DNA from: Piezodorus guildinii
Lineage: Eukaryota; Arthropoda; Insecta; Hemiptera; Pentatomidae
NCBI GenBank assembly: GCA_023052935.1
Contig: CM041298.1
Span: 60,134,217 to 60,198,216 of the forward strand
Length of the DNA: 64,000 bases
Reading direction: 5' to 3'
A model generated the notes under the pieces. That model ran no database searches. It was not told the origin of the DNA and saw nothing but the letters and a program-made list of their open reading frames with translations. Below are positions 12,347 to 23,730 of this stretch, one piece after another. How positions within the stretch are numbered: position 1 is the first letter of the stretch; each line of letters opens with the position of its first letter. A program made the position numbers and the translations under genes.

Positions 12347-12568
12347 GTAAGATATTGACTAGAAATGGGTATTATTCATCTAGAAGTGTGTTCAATATCG
12401 CAGGGGTTTCCAGATTTTTGGCAATGCGTACTACTTTCACTTTAAAGATAATTGACGTACCTCTTATCATATAGTATAAGTTGGAATAATCGGCTTCCTC
12501 AAAAGTACAAAGTAGTTTGGAAAATAATTAATCGAAACAACATGTATTCCATTACATTTACTTAGTGC

Positions 12569-12748
12569 CTTTTTTTGTACACCCCTACCTCGACTTTGAA
12601 GACTATACGGGGGATGAGGGCGCGGGATAAATCCTGAGATAAAAGCCCCCCAACACCGAGACGCGAGCTGGTAATTATTTGGTTTCAAGTTTTGATTCTC
12701 TTTGAATGCAAGGCAAAGCGCGCTAACCCACTCAGCCACCTCACACCA
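12569..12748 (-). mobile_element. SINE-2, tRNA-derived
   Basis: Read on the minus strand it opens GAGGTGGCTGAGTGGGTTAG (an A-box-like tRNA head) and ends in CGAGGTAGGGGTGTAC plus an A-run. Two related copies lie at 31625-31812 (plus) and 63283-63440 (minus). It interrupts the 3' part of a decayed LINE. Confidence 0.72.
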
Positions 12749-14870
12749 GATTTAGATAGTGCCTGTGTCTCTCTCACTTTATCTTCACGGTGCACCACCA
12801 TTTTTAGTAGTTTGCCCCTGATCCCTATCCATTCTATCCGCATGACCGAAATGTACCAGTCTGTTTTTTCGAACAGCGCTAAAGATATTAGGAGCACTAC
12901 ATAGTTTCATCAGTTCGGTGTTTCAACATCGCTTCCCGTACTATTCGCTTTCAGTCCAACATCTCTCCCATTCTTGCAGAGCTCTTTTGACATTTACCTT
13001 TCTATTAATTAAGTCATCATCTTATTCGATACTTGGCATTCTTATGATTCTATTTCCTCCAATAGTTTCGTTTACACAATCATACGTAGTGTCGTAAAAG
13101 AGCTCTAAAGGCTGGAGCCTTCAAGACTCACCCAAGACTCCGAGTCGCGAGGGCTCCGTGTTAAAGGCTCGAGTCGCGGCGCGAGCTTTATAGTAAAAGA
13201 CTTGAGCCTTATTTCAGAACTCTAGTCTTTTACTATTAGCCTTTTTGAGTTACAAGTGCATTTATTTCCTCAGAATTTTCATTCGCTTTTCCGACTATAT
13301 CTCGTGAACGGATCGCTGAATTTTCACCATGTCGATAATTTTACGACTATTTCGAGGTAGGATAAAACATGAATCAGCATTCAGTTTTCCTCAGAGTTTT
13401 AATAAACAGGCAAAATAGTCGGAAAATTATCGACAAGTTGAAAATCCATTGATCCGTTCACGAGATATAGCCGGAAAAGCGAATAAAAATTCTGAAGAAA
13501 ACTAAATGCTGATTCATGTATTAGTCTACTTCAAAACAGTCGGAAAATCATCGACAAGGTGAAAATCCATTGATGCATTCATGAGATATAGCCGGAAAAG
13601 CGAATGAAAATTCCGAGGAAAACTGAATGATGATTCTCATATTTGTCTACTCGGAAATTTTTAAATTGCAGCCTTATTTTTCAAGCTTTCTTTTTACAAG
13701 ACTAATCATACGTCTCACTAAAGTAAATGATGAGGTGGTCTAGATCAATATTATATTCATACGATTTCTGGAACACTTATCCAAAAGAGAACAGGTTGTA
13801 TATAGTCCATTGTTCTGGACGAAATCTACTTCTTTCCCAGCAGTCTTTCTCTCCACAAGCCTATAACGCATCACTTGAAGATCTCTTCCCAGTTGTCTTT
13901 ACTTCCGTATTTTAGAGATACATCCTCATCATTGTCGTATATCCAGTTAATGTAACTTTTCACAATATTACGTAGTACGTCTTTGAAATATTTAGGTCAC
14001 GTTTCCTTGATTTGGACGGTATCAATGAGAACGTTAGGCTTTTAATTCCAACGAAAATCTGTACCATTTAACATCCTTGAAACTCTAGGGTATCTAGCAC
14101 TTTAAATAGCTTTTGCATTTCCTAGGCGTTTCTTATTTAACATGGTATTTAAAAACAAGAAATGATGAGAGAATAATACATGATTTTCTTCTTTTTTAGA
14201 ACATCTGTCCAATTAACTGCATGTTTTCCCGTAAAGCATCTTCATTTAAACTTCCTTCATTCCTTCAAAATGCATTCCTTTTTTGTATGACCCTTTCACA
14301 TTCGATATCACACATTCTTTTATTTCTTTATTTTTTTTTTCCTTGGTAGATTATTTTCATATCCTCCAACTTTCTTCTTCACTCTCTAACATAGGCTCTC
14401 TCCTGAGAATATCTTGTACAGACTCTTTTTCCACACTTGTACAGTGGATTCCTCCATTACACTCCAGTATGTTTTTCTTTAATTCTCTCTTTCTCCGAGC
14501 TCTCTTTCTTCGTTAGCAGAACTACAGTCTGGCCCTCTGTTGTGCACGTTAAAATATGGTCTATCATCCTTTTAGTTCGATCTCTGAGGTTATAAAGATT
14601 TCTTCATCAACTTTTGGAAAGGAACATGACGACCATGACTTAACTCTAGGTTTGAAATCATTCGCTATTTATATCGCCCAATTGTCCAATCTGTGCATTT
14701 AAATCTCCAAAAAATCAATAAACGGTCTCTCATTGCCGCACTTCAGTACCTTCTGCAAAGCAATCCTACGTGCCAGACCTTATCGAAAGCCTGTCAATAT
14801 TTTTTGTCTATTGAATAAAAATGAAATCAATTAATTGGTAATAGTTGTATAGTGGAATGATGTTTTTTTT
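12749..14870 (-). mobile_element. Decayed RTE-like LINE, interrupted
   Basis: Broken minus-strand translations match successive parts of an endonuclease/reverse transcriptase polyprotein. Near 14870-14500 there are endonuclease-like remnants. Around 13690-13780 is VFQKSYEYNIDLDHLI, a reverse transcriptase motif of this group. Near 12800-12900 is RLVHFGHADRMDR, the conserved C-terminal tail. Every segment has stops and frameshifts. The order along the minus strand is correct, which supports one old element. A repeat block at 13260-13660 sits inside it. Confidence 0.5.
13262..13660. repeat. Three copies of a ~130-bp unit, one inverted
   Basis: A unit containing CGTTCACGAGATATAGCCGG and AAAATTATCGACAAG occurs inverted at about 13265-13390 and then twice in direct orientation at about 13395-13528 and 13529-13660. 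Copies 2 and 3 differ at scattered positions. The inverted pair could form a long hairpin. Confidence 0.8.
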
Positions 14871-14877
14871 TAAACCG

Positions 14878-15170
14878 AACTAATGATTGGGTATAAATTT
14901 TAATATTTTAAGAGAATCTAGACGATGAAGAAGTATTTTTTCAAATAATTTAGAGAATGAAGGAAGATGGCTCATCGGATGATAGGAATGTAAACAGACA
15001 GAGGATTTATTTGGATTTAGCACCATGATAATTTCAGAATATTTCCACAAGCCTAGAAAAAACATGATGATATAGGTTAAAAAAAGGATTGCTTTCCATG
15101 GTAAATTTTTAAGGATGAAATTCGTAATTAAGTCAAACCCTGGAGCTTTATTGTTCACGAAGATCTTAAT
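14878..15170 (-). mobile_element. Jockey-like LINE, RT fragment (downstream part)
   Basis: The minus strand encodes NNKAPGFDLITNFILKNLP, WKYSEIIMVLNPNKSS and LPSFSKLFEKILLHRLD in one frame. These are the N-terminal motifs of Jockey-clade reverse transcriptases. The upstream part of the same element continues at 16018-16225, so the plus-strand LINE between them is an insertion. Confidence 0.75.
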
Positions 15171-16017
15171 CTCCCGCCATCTTCTTCCGCGATCCACCCG
15201 TAAGCTCCTTGTCTCCTCACTTATTTTCCCCCACTTTGACTACTGCTGCGGGGTTTATGGTGGATCTCGATTGTGCTCGAGGACAGACTTAAGCGAATTA
15301 TGAACATATTTTTAAGATTTGTCCTCGGCACACCGAAGAGGTCTCATGTGACCCATTTATACAGCGAGTTAAAGTGGCTCCTTCCCTCTATCCGCAGACA
15401 ATATTTCCTAGGATCATACCTTTACCAAACCATCCACTCCCAGCTACCTCCCTATATCCACAGTCTTCTGCAATTTAAATCGTCAATCCACTCCCTCGAA
15501 ACAAGATCACGCCATTCTGACCTTTATATTCCTATCCATAGAACAAAAACTTTTGATCATTCCTTTCTTGTCCGCTCTACTACTCTCTGGAATTCCTTAC
15601 CTACTCATATCCGCCATGCTTCATCCCTACCATCATTCAAGTCTCAGCTGTTCCAGTACCTACTATCATCCCAAACAGACGCTAAACTACAAGCCTGATA
15701 TTTCAAATCAAATTTCAATTCATACAGAAAATTTATTATTTATTGTTTATATTAAACTCATTTAATGAATATGTTATTATGAACCAGTTTCAATGTTTTA
15801 TTTTATTCAACGCTCTAATCTATAAGATGTTATGTATATTACTCTTTTATTTTTATTTACTCTTTTATATACTTTAATCCACTTTTTTTTTCTGATATCA
15901 TTGTAAATAAAAATTAATTATAATCCTTTGGTCTTTTGGCCAGACACATCGTATATCTTAATTGTACATATCTATTGTTCTTAAGGGACCCTGTCCCAGA
16001 ATAATAAAAAAAAAATT
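15171..16017 (+). mobile_element. LINE-1A (CR1/L2-like), 5'-truncated 3' end
   Basis: Family LINE-1A is my label for the most common LINE here. This copy begins inside the RT thumb region. It encodes FDYCCGVYGG and, at 15273-15698, ELKWLLPSIRRQYFLGSYLY and LWNSLPTHIRHASSLPSF, the conserved C terminus. The 3' end is the family's GGGACCCTGTCCCAGAATAA followed by an A-run. It is inserted in opposite orientation into a Jockey-like element. Confidence 0.85.
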
Positions 16018-16225
16018 CTATTTATATTTCTAATAATGTCACGAACTTCGTACGGATGAATTGGTTTTGGAGGTAATGCCATTTCCAAGGGTACATTAAG
16101 TTGGGATTGCAGAACAGTCGTACAGAGTATATCATTAATATCATCATGAGGTCTTAATGTACCACTGAGATGATGAACAAACAATTGAGCCTTTTGTGCA
16201 TCCGATTTTGCCGAAGAACCATCAG
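16018..16225 (-). mobile_element. Jockey-like LINE, upstream part
   Basis: The minus strand encodes AQKAQLFVHHLSGTLRPHD and PLEMALPPKPIHPYEVRDII. This is the segment immediately N-terminal to the KAPGFD motif found at 15170-14878. The two pieces join across the LINE-1A insertion. Confidence 0.7.
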
Positions 16226-16263
16226 AATATCTAAGATTGTAAGATAAGATTTAAAAAATAAAC

Positions 16264-16318
16264 TATATATATATATATATATATATTAATATATATATAT
16301 ATATATATATATACATAC
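16264..16318. repeat. (TA)n microsatellite
   Basis: TA dinucleotide run with one short interruption. Confidence 0.95.
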
Positions 16319-16814
16319 ATCTCTGATCCAGACAATGCATCACCATTATTCGAGGGTTATGATTTATGTCTCTGAATATAATAAACCGAAAGTATTCAGT
16401 TAGAGTAGAAAAACATTTTTCCTATCAACTCTATTATTTCCTGAATGAAAAACGTTAGTCAAGTTTTTTAAATTGCACGAATTTCAATGATGGAATGTTT
16501 TAGAGACAATTTGGGAAATTTTATTCCCTTTGTTTACTCTCTGGTAACCTTCAGCGAACAGCTGTCTGATATATACACCTTACAAGTATCTATATTAAAC
16601 CTTTGGCCCTCTTCTTTTTAAAATATCAATTCATATCAGATTATTAATAACAGACTGCCCCATTCAAGCCAATAATAACCGATCATCTTGTAATATGGGA
16701 TACATTTTTCTCTTTGTCCCTTCTTTTCAAAAATCAATTCTAGATATACACTTGTAAGCTAACTTGATTGCTAACCGTGTAATGTTCTCAATTTTAATTC
16801 TCCTGTAATTTCAG
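16319..16814 (+). other. Probable intron 3' part of the 708-aa gene
   Basis: Noncoding AT-rich sequence ending in a pyrimidine-rich tract and TAATTTCAG at 16814, a good splice acceptor one base before the ATG of the next gene. The upstream exon was not identified. Confidence 0.5.
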
Positions 16815-16815
16815 G

Positions 16816-18942
16816 ATGGCTTATTTAGAAGAATTTTCGTTGAGGTCATCAGAAACGTTTAGGCAATGGTTCAAGAAGCTACAATGTATTATCCCCGGAA
16901 ATTTTACGAGGAATGATCTGAAGCCAAATACAACGAAACTTCTGCAACTAAATGGGGAGACACTAGGTGATGAATTATTTCCAAGTCAAAAAAATTTAGA
17001 CGTAATAATGAACACACTTCGTAGGGACTTGGTCAACTTGCTGAGGAAATCTGAAAGTAGTAGTGTAATCACACTCCTTATATATAAACTCAACATACTT
17101 GACAATAACATCAGAGAAGTCTGCCGTTACCAACACACTTGGGAAAATCAAACCTTATCGAGCATAGAAGCTCTCAAAGTACAGGAAAAATATATAATCA
17201 GATTAATAGAGGAAATCATGGATAATATATTCGACGCTTATAGTACGATAAGGAGGAGATTGCATCATTTCTCATTTAACGAACGTAATATCAACGGTAT
17301 CATTAGTGTTTTAGGAATTCTGAAAAGGGAAGTTTGCAACATGATACACGTTATTACAGTCTCCGTTGAGCAACATCATAAGAGAAATTTTTATGAGACA
17401 ATTTGTGCTCCTCCGAACGCAAATGAAGATCAATATATAGAAACCACAGACAACGAAAAAACTGAATCACAGTTGCCGATTTTTTACGCAAAAGACCCAG
17501 CTGATCAAAAAGATCCCAAAGCATCACAAGCTTCTCTTCCTACAAACAGATCGTACCCTTTCATCGAAAGAAATAATGAACGTATATTTTCTTCATTGCA
17601 CAATATTTGTTTTGGGATGGCCGGGACTCAATTGAAGGATAATTCTAGTTATTTTAGCGGAGTAGTAAGAGAGGGTGGTTCAAAAGGCAACTGTATACCA
17701 GGGTTGTCTAAAATGTTTTTTTCCAATAATGATGATAAAACGAATGGACGCGGTGATGCTGATAAAAATCACAGTGAACAAAATGGGATAAGATTTGCTT
17801 CAATACAGAACACAGCAAAGCTAAGTTATAAAGAAATTGAGGAACCTGATATATCAAAAACCGTTAATACGTATTTTTCATATGCCGAAAAAAATAAATC
17901 CAGCCTTCTTTCCTATAACAAAGACTATAATATTAGATCCAAAATAAATAATGAAAACCGCGAATCGTTTTTTAGTAGAAAAAATGGCAATGAAGAACTA
18001 AATGATGATTCTCGGGCATATTTATGTCAGAGGACAAGCATGCTCAGCTGGCCTAGTGCAACAGTCGTAAGAGAGATCAAATCTGAAATTAATTTAGAGA
18101 GTTCCTCGAAATACGACCACGTAGAAAGGACTGACAACTACAAAGATTACTATTCCTCTGATGAAAGTTTAAAAGACGTTTTCAGCGATAGCGATTCCGA
18201 TGAGAGTTACATTAGTTGTGCAGTTGACGGTTTTCAATTCGGCACGACATTTTTGGATTATATAAAAGAAAAATACTTACAAGACAAGTCATACAAAAAA
18301 ACGTTTGAGGATTACGCAGACAGAAATAATACAAAGAGCTTCAGCTGCAAATCATCAAAGCTATCAGAGATATTTGCAGCACCGAAAATAATCCAAAGAC
18401 AGGAAGATTGTGTGGCGGAAGTATATCATAGCGTCGAGTCATTACCTACCTTAACTACCTGCATTCAGGAAATGAGAAATGCCCAAGGGAACAGAGAAGC
18501 AAAGAACATCGACGTGGGCATTAGCACTGACAATGAAGTGGACTTCAAAGGACAACGATACAGGAATTGTAAAGACAGTTATCAACCCAGTAAGAAAAAA
18601 CCTGTCGAAGCTCATAGGAAGCTATTGGATTCTTTCAACACACTGGCCCTCAGCGAAGACTGCGGGGGCTATGATGCCAGGTTTACGGAGTCGATCATAT
18701 CGTTCGCTTCTGTGGCTACAGAAACAGTGGATATGCCAGACAAATCTAATGATGTTAAGAAGGTTTGTAGCTACAAGTCTATTCAACAGCAGCGGGGACT
18801 TCCGTACATAGGAGATGCCCATCCTAATTTAGAAGACTCTCAGTACTCATCCGTCTGCCTTGCACTACCACCCAGTAGAATTAGGCTGGTCAACATCGGA
18901 AATGAGGTGAACCTACTAGCCATTGAAGTAGAACAAACCTGA
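16816..18942 (+). CDS. Unrecognised 708-aa protein, single coding exon
   Basis: This is the longest host-like ORF in the window. The ATG at 16816 follows a splice acceptor (AG at 16813-16814) by one base, so the 5' UTR is probably spliced and the start is well placed. Residues 1 to about 195 look helical and ordered (for example LRRDLVNLLRKSESSSVIT and YIIRLIEEIMDNIFDAYSTI). From about 200 on it is rich in Ser, Asn, Asp, Lys and Tyr, with an acidic serine cluster DSDSDESYISC near residues 459-469, and is probably disordered. The last 25 residues (PPSRIRLVNIGNEVNLLAIE) are again hydrophobic and may form a short domain. There is no signal peptide, transmembrane segment or zinc finger, and nothing resembling a transposon protein. 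I do not recognise the family. The uninterrupted frame in AT-rich DNA implies selection. Confidence 0.8.
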   Translation: MAYLEEFSLRSSETFRQWFKKLQCIIPGNFTRNDLKPNTTKLLQLNGETLGDELFPSQKNLDVIMNTLRRDLVNLLRKSESSSVITLLIYKLNILDNNIREVCRYQHTWENQTLSSIEALKVQEKYIIRLIEEIMDNIFDAYSTIRRRLHHFSFNERNINGIISVLGILKREVCNMIHVITVSVEQHHKRNFYETICAPPNANEDQYIETTDNEKTESQLPIFYAKDPADQKDPKASQASLPTNRSYPFIERNNERIFSSLHNICFGMAGTQLKDNSSYFSGVVREGGSKGNCIPGLSKMFFSNNDDKTNGRGDADKNHSEQNGIRFASIQNTAKLSYKEIEEPDISKTVNTYFSYAEKNKSSLLSYNKDYNIRSKINNENRESFFSRKNGNEELNDDSRAYLCQRTSMLSWPSATVVREIKSEINLESSSKYDHVERTDNYKDYYSSDESLKDVFSDSDSDESYISCAVDGFQFGTTFLDYIKEKYLQDKSYKKTFEDYADRNNTKSFSCKSSKLSEIFAAPKIIQRQEDCVAEVYHSVESLPTLTTCIQEMRNAQGNREAKNIDVGISTDNEVDFKGQRYRNCKDSYQPSKKKPVEAHRKLLDSFNTLALSEDCGGYDARFTESIISFASVATETVDMPDKSNDVKKVCSYKSIQQQRGLPYIGDAHPNLEDSQYSSVCLALPPSRIRLVNIGNEVNLLAIEVEQT

Positions 18943-19003
18943 AAGAGCAGGCCTTATTCCTAAACGTTATAAAATACTTCTACTTAATGTAACTTTGGGT
19001 AAA

Positions 19004-19065
19004 AATAAATGTTTTAGAATGTTGAAATGTAAAAAAAGATAAAAAAAATAGAAAGGTCCAATAAA
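19004..19065 (+). terminator. Poly(A) signals of the 708-aa gene
   Basis: Two AATAAA hexamers at 19004-19009 and 19060-19065, 62 and 118 bp past the stop codon. Confidence 0.55.
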
Positions 19066-19169
19066 TGTTATGGTAACAATGTAAAATAATCATTTTTTTT
19101 ATAAGACAATGGTAGTTTAAGAGGTATAACATATTTTCTAACCCAGGGGTACTTTATACTTTTTTATTC

Positions 19170-19400
19170 AGTATTTTGAAGAGGTCTCATGTTACTCACT
19201 TACACGGTAAGTTAGAGTAGATCCTTCCCCCAACCCGCAACCAATATTTCCTAGGATCGTACGTTTACCAAACCATCAACTCCGAGCATCCTTCCTACAT
19301 CCATTCAATTTAAGTCCTCACTTGAAAGAATGTCGCATTCTTAATTTTACGTTCATACGAACAGAACTAAAACTTTTGATCGTACTTTCATTATCCTTTT
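19170..19400 (+). mobile_element. LINE-1A fragment
   Basis: Nucleotide-level match to the C-terminal region of LINE-1A (TATTTCCTAGGATCGTACG, then ACCAAACCATCAACTCC). It is truncated at both ends and broken by frameshifts. Confidence 0.75.
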
Positions 19401-19544
19401 CCAATACCTTTTGCAACCCAAGCAGTTGTGATTTTGACAGATAAACAACACCAATTATGATATTTAATTTCGAGAAATCAAACATTGAATGAATGGTAAT
19501 AATTGTTGGCTCCCAAAATTAAAAGTTTGAATTTTTTTTTTTTT

Positions 19545-20820
19545 TTTTTTTCTCAAGATGAATCTTTCCCCAAAAGCATTCCATCCATCTAAAATATCAA
19601 ACATCATCCAGAGTTTACCATCCCGCAAACCCCTCCGAGGCATGATCTAATAACTTCCCATATCTTAAAACTACATCTTCGAAAAGCCATCCTATATCTT
19701 AATTACATCTATAATGTTGTTTTCTACTCCACATATTTTCCAGCTTCCTGGAAATTATCCATCATTAAAATGATATCCAAACCCAAAAAGCCTCTAGCAT
19801 ATATTCCATCCTTGATTCCAATCACATTATCCCAGATCATCACTTTGGTTTCCAAACATCCCGCTTCACTATCCAGCAATGCCATCATGAGTGGACATTC
19901 CTTGTCTTCATTAGAGCGCGGATTGTACTGCATGGAAGCCTTCCTCAACATAGAACAGGCCTTTGACCAAGTGTGGCACCCGGATTGCTTAATGAACTCG
20001 ATAAATTCCTCCCTCCTACATACTTCCTCATTATCCAGTCCATGACACTTGTGTATTATCAGTCAATACTGATCCAACTATTGCCTCTCTAACTTTCCAA
20101 TCCCACCTCAGAGACCTTGATGTATGGTGTCAGAATTGGAGAATAAAAATAATTCCCACCAGATAACCTTTATCCTTCATCATAACCTTATGACATCCTG
20201 CCCAATAGTATCCTTCAATAACACTCCTTTTGTCCGATATTTAGGACTGAACCTTGAAAAACCTCTTACTTGGAACCCTCATACAAGACTGAAACGACAA
20301 GAAAATGCCCGACGTTTTCAACTACTTTAACACTTACTGGACAAACACTCAAACCTTCCACTTAAGTACCAAATGCTACATGATTATCATAAAACCGATA
20401 TGGACTTATGTAGTAGAGATTAGGGCCTCTACTAAACCGTCAAATTCTTTCCGTCTCCAATCCTTTCATTCAAAAATCCTCAATTCTCCCTATTTTGTCA
20501 CAAATAAACTCATAAAGACCTAAATGTTCCCTATGTTACTGACTTGGCGCAAACCAGGTACCACTTCTTTCATGGCAAACTCCATTCCCACTTTAACCCA
20601 TTAGTTTTAATCCTTGTTTCCGCTACAATCCCTGATAATCCTCCGAGGAGTCTGACAAAAAGGTGGCCCTGAAACCTTCTAGGTTAGCATAATTTTTGGA
20701 GAGCTGCCAATGGGTAGGTAGTATCTCTACATGTGAATCATGACAGTATATTTGTATCACATTTACTAAATGTATTTTATAACTCAGTTGTAAATATCAA
20801 TAAATATATTTAAAAAAAAA
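19545..20820 (+). mobile_element. Jockey-like LINE, decayed 3' half
   Basis: Broken plus-strand frames show RT and post-RT motifs in order: FPASWKLSIIKMISKPKKP (about 19738), FLNIEQAFDQVWHPDCL (about 19940), NTPFVRYLGLNLEKPLTWNP (about 20220) and the SFHSKILNSPYFVTNKLIK block (about 20464). The element ends in an A-run at 20810-20824. Multiple stops mean it is inactive. Confidence 0.75.
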
Positions 20821-20825
20821 AAAAA

Positions 20826-21024
20826 TTATTTTTCATTATATTAAACATAATTGTCTTAGGAAGATTTTTTTCTCTTAATTGTTTGTTAATTTTTGTTGTA
20901 TAATATTTATTTTTCTTTCTCCATTTTAAATAATAATTAATTATATTTCTTTGGTCTATTATTATATATATTTTAATTTTCTTTTGTTTTATAATTTTTT
21001 AGGAAGTTTTATTTAATATTTCAT
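20826..21024. other. No gene seen
   Basis: T-rich spacer between a LINE tail and a MITE. Confidence 0.4.
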
Positions 21025-21264
21025 ACTCAAAAAAGCACTCCTTAACTTCTTATTTTTCACATTTATTTTTCTTCATGATAAACATCAAACAGGACGAATA
21101 GCAGTAAACTAGATATGCAATGTAATGTGAGTGAGTTAAAAAGTGATTTTAAAAAAAGTCTTCATGATGGGGAAAGAACCTCTGAAATGTAGAAAAACAA
21201 CGTAACAGATAGTGAAGAAAAATAAATGTGAACAAATAGGAAGTTAAGGAGTGCTTTTTTGAGT
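21025..21264. mobile_element. Foldback MITE with ~52-bp terminal inverted repeats
   Basis: The left end ACTCAAAAAAGCACTCCTTA is repeated inverted at the right end. The inverted match extends about 52 bp on each side with roughly three mismatches, enclosing about 135 bp of unique sequence. A target duplication was not clear. The superfamily is unknown. Confidence 0.8.
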
Positions 21265-22702
21265 GTGATATATATTTTAAATGAACATAACTGAACCCTG
21301 TCCTAAGAAAAAAAAAATTGTTTTTCTATTCTATTCTATTTCTAAAAAAATTAGCCAAACCTGTATATCTCAAACCCAATCAATAAACTTATACAAAGCT
21401 GTGGTACAAATAATGCGTCAATGTTAACTATAAAATGCTTCGCAACTCATTAATAAGCATCAAAGCATTAAATAACAGTTTATATCAAAAACATACTGCT
21501 TTATACGTAGTCATATTAGAGTGCGATAGAGTATTTAAGTTTAATTTAATTCAGGGTTATCTCCTCAAATAATAAAATAGTTGCACAGTAAATTAATCAA
21601 AGAACTTAGGGAAGATGAACCACCAACATTGTTCATTTATATTAAAGGAAAATGGCCAACTTTTAAGTTCAAAATGCTTTATCTCAGCTATTTCTACACT
21701 GATTACAATGATTCTTTTGAAGTTAATTTATTTTCTATCGAACAGAAATCGAAAAATGGGGTATTCATAATCTGTACGTCCATTGTATGATTAAGGCAAA
21801 TTTGATTTAATTCATTATATGGGTTCTAAATATCTTGAAACGTATGGCCTCAAATTTTAAAGTTTTTTTTCTTTGTCAATTACAAAGGTTCATTATTGAA
21901 AAAACAAACACAAAATTGCAATTTTGGAAGTCTAATAACAATAATTTATATTACCTATATCTTGATTAAAATTAAGCATTTTTTATGTTTATTTTTTGTA
22001 TCTGTTATAGTGTTAATAGGTGTTTAACCCTACCCATCAGTAACTCTTCTTCAAATGTCTGACTGCTCCCTCTCGATTGTTTCATCAGCCATGCCCATGG
22101 ATTAGGAGTGTCAAACAGACTCTAATTGGTTGATATAAATACAAAAGGAATTCCAGAATGAGGCATCAAGAATATTTATGGAAAAGAGTGTCAAATATAG
22201 CAGTCGTTTTGCTAAAATCTGATATTCTAAGAGCAGACAGAAGGATGCAGGAAGGGAGAAGTTAATCAATAATATTGGGAACTTTTTTATTTAGATTAGA
22301 AAAGAAAGAATCTAAAGAAGTATCGCAATGGGAACCTAGAATCAACTTTCTAATTTTAACATACCAACTCAAACAAGAAGAACACCCAGGAGCCGACAAG
22401 ATAAATTTATTAGTCCCATTTGTATAGTCTACAATTAAATTAAAATCTACTATTACTTAGCCAGTAGAGAGAAAAAAAAAAGGAAAAGATTTTGAGCTGA
22501 CGGATGTTAAAACGTATGTGATCTCAGGGTCTTTTGTAATTTTAGAGAAAGGGGAGGATTTTTTGGTAATTTCAGAAAAGTGGCTATTATAAGACAGTTA
22601 TTGATGACTCCAAGATTTTTTTTTTTTAATGTTTGTTAAATACTACAAAGTTATTGAAAAATTATCTGTAATTCATAATCAGTAAAAAAAAAAAAAAAAA
22701 AA
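21265..22702. other. No gene seen; possible old LINE remnant
   Basis: Mostly AT-rich. Around 22160-22620 the minus strand has several open stretches that faintly resemble a LINE endonuclease, but no motif is decisive. Confidence 0.3.
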
Positions 22703-23730
22703 GGTTCCCTGAGTACAAATGACCAAGTCCCGGAAAAGATCTGTGTAGGTGTGTCTGTCCGTATGTCTACGTGTTTTTAATCAGTCTAGCTCTAAAACTT
22801 TAAGTTGTTTAAAACTAAAATTTCATTTATTTTAGTAGTAAATATTCAAGAGATAATTTATATGATGCATTTTGCACCTGTTTACAATTTTCTTAAAAAC
22901 AGCTGGAACAATTTAGTTTGACCTTATATATCTTAGTGAAATTGAATGGGGCGATATTATGTAGGTTTCATTTTGATTGAAATAGTCAGACAAGGATTAA
23001 ATGCTGATATTTTAAATTTTCTTCCTCTAAACAACCTTTAATTTTGGGGATCACTTGTAACTGGGTGTCTAGCATAACAGCCTCCTATGCTAAAGGTCAC
23101 GGGTTCAAACCCGCAGGTGGTCCTAGGATTTTTTAATGGGAGTAAAAAATCCTTAATTATGCCGTCCTTTCGAGCCTGTGCGATGTCAGGTACTTGTTAA
23201 AGATCCCTATCCTAATAAAACCTGGATAGGCAAAATTTAGGACTCCCACTGTAGCATAGTCCCGATTAGCCATAGTAGCATAAAGTGACGTTAAATAAAT
23301 AAACAAACAAACCTTTAATTTTGTAGATTCGAAAAAAATAACCATATATTATTGCATTGATCAAAAACAGGTAAATATATAATTTGAACGAATTTGGATA
23401 GCTGAAGGAGAAAAGAAAAAAAATATTTTGTATGTAAGTTTTGTTTTTTTAACATAAGAACAGTAATGTAGACATATAATATAACATTGGAAAGGTAGAG
23501 ATTTTAGAAAAAATATTATCTAATACACAAAGTTGTAAAAGGTAAGGGAGAGTGATGAAAACCGGACATATTTAACTGATTGTTACAGATAATAGTATAA
23601 TAGATTATTTAATGAAACACATGTTTCCATTGAAACTATATATAATTCATTTACCAAATTTCATTTCTATCTTTATTTAAAAATTATTTAATTAGTTTTA
23701 ACAACATAAGTGAATGCCATGCATTCTAAT
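22703..23730 (-). repeat. Family A repeat, split by SINE-1
   Basis: Reverse copy starting at the GAGTACAAATGACCAAGTCC block and ending at ATAAGTGAATGCCATG. It contains a complete SINE-1 (23047-23309) with matching target duplication, so the SINE arrived later. Confidence 0.75.
23047..23309 (+). mobile_element. SINE-1, full length, best copy
   Basis: The tRNA-like head begins GGGATCACTTGTAACTGGG. A 7-bp acceptor-like stem GGATCAC/GTGGTCC encloses a degenerate A box and a perfect B box GGTTCAAACCC. A constant body of about 170 bp follows, ending in TAAATAAATAAACAAAC. A direct repeat of about 14 bp (AACCTTTAATTTTG) flanks it. Pol III transcription and LINE-dependent retroposition are inferred from family behaviour. 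Confidence 0.9.

Noticed and set aside
23047..23123. Possible tRNA gene
   Set aside because: The head has A and B boxes and an acceptor-like stem, but the anticodon arm is malformed and the sequence continues into a repeated SINE body with tail and target duplication.
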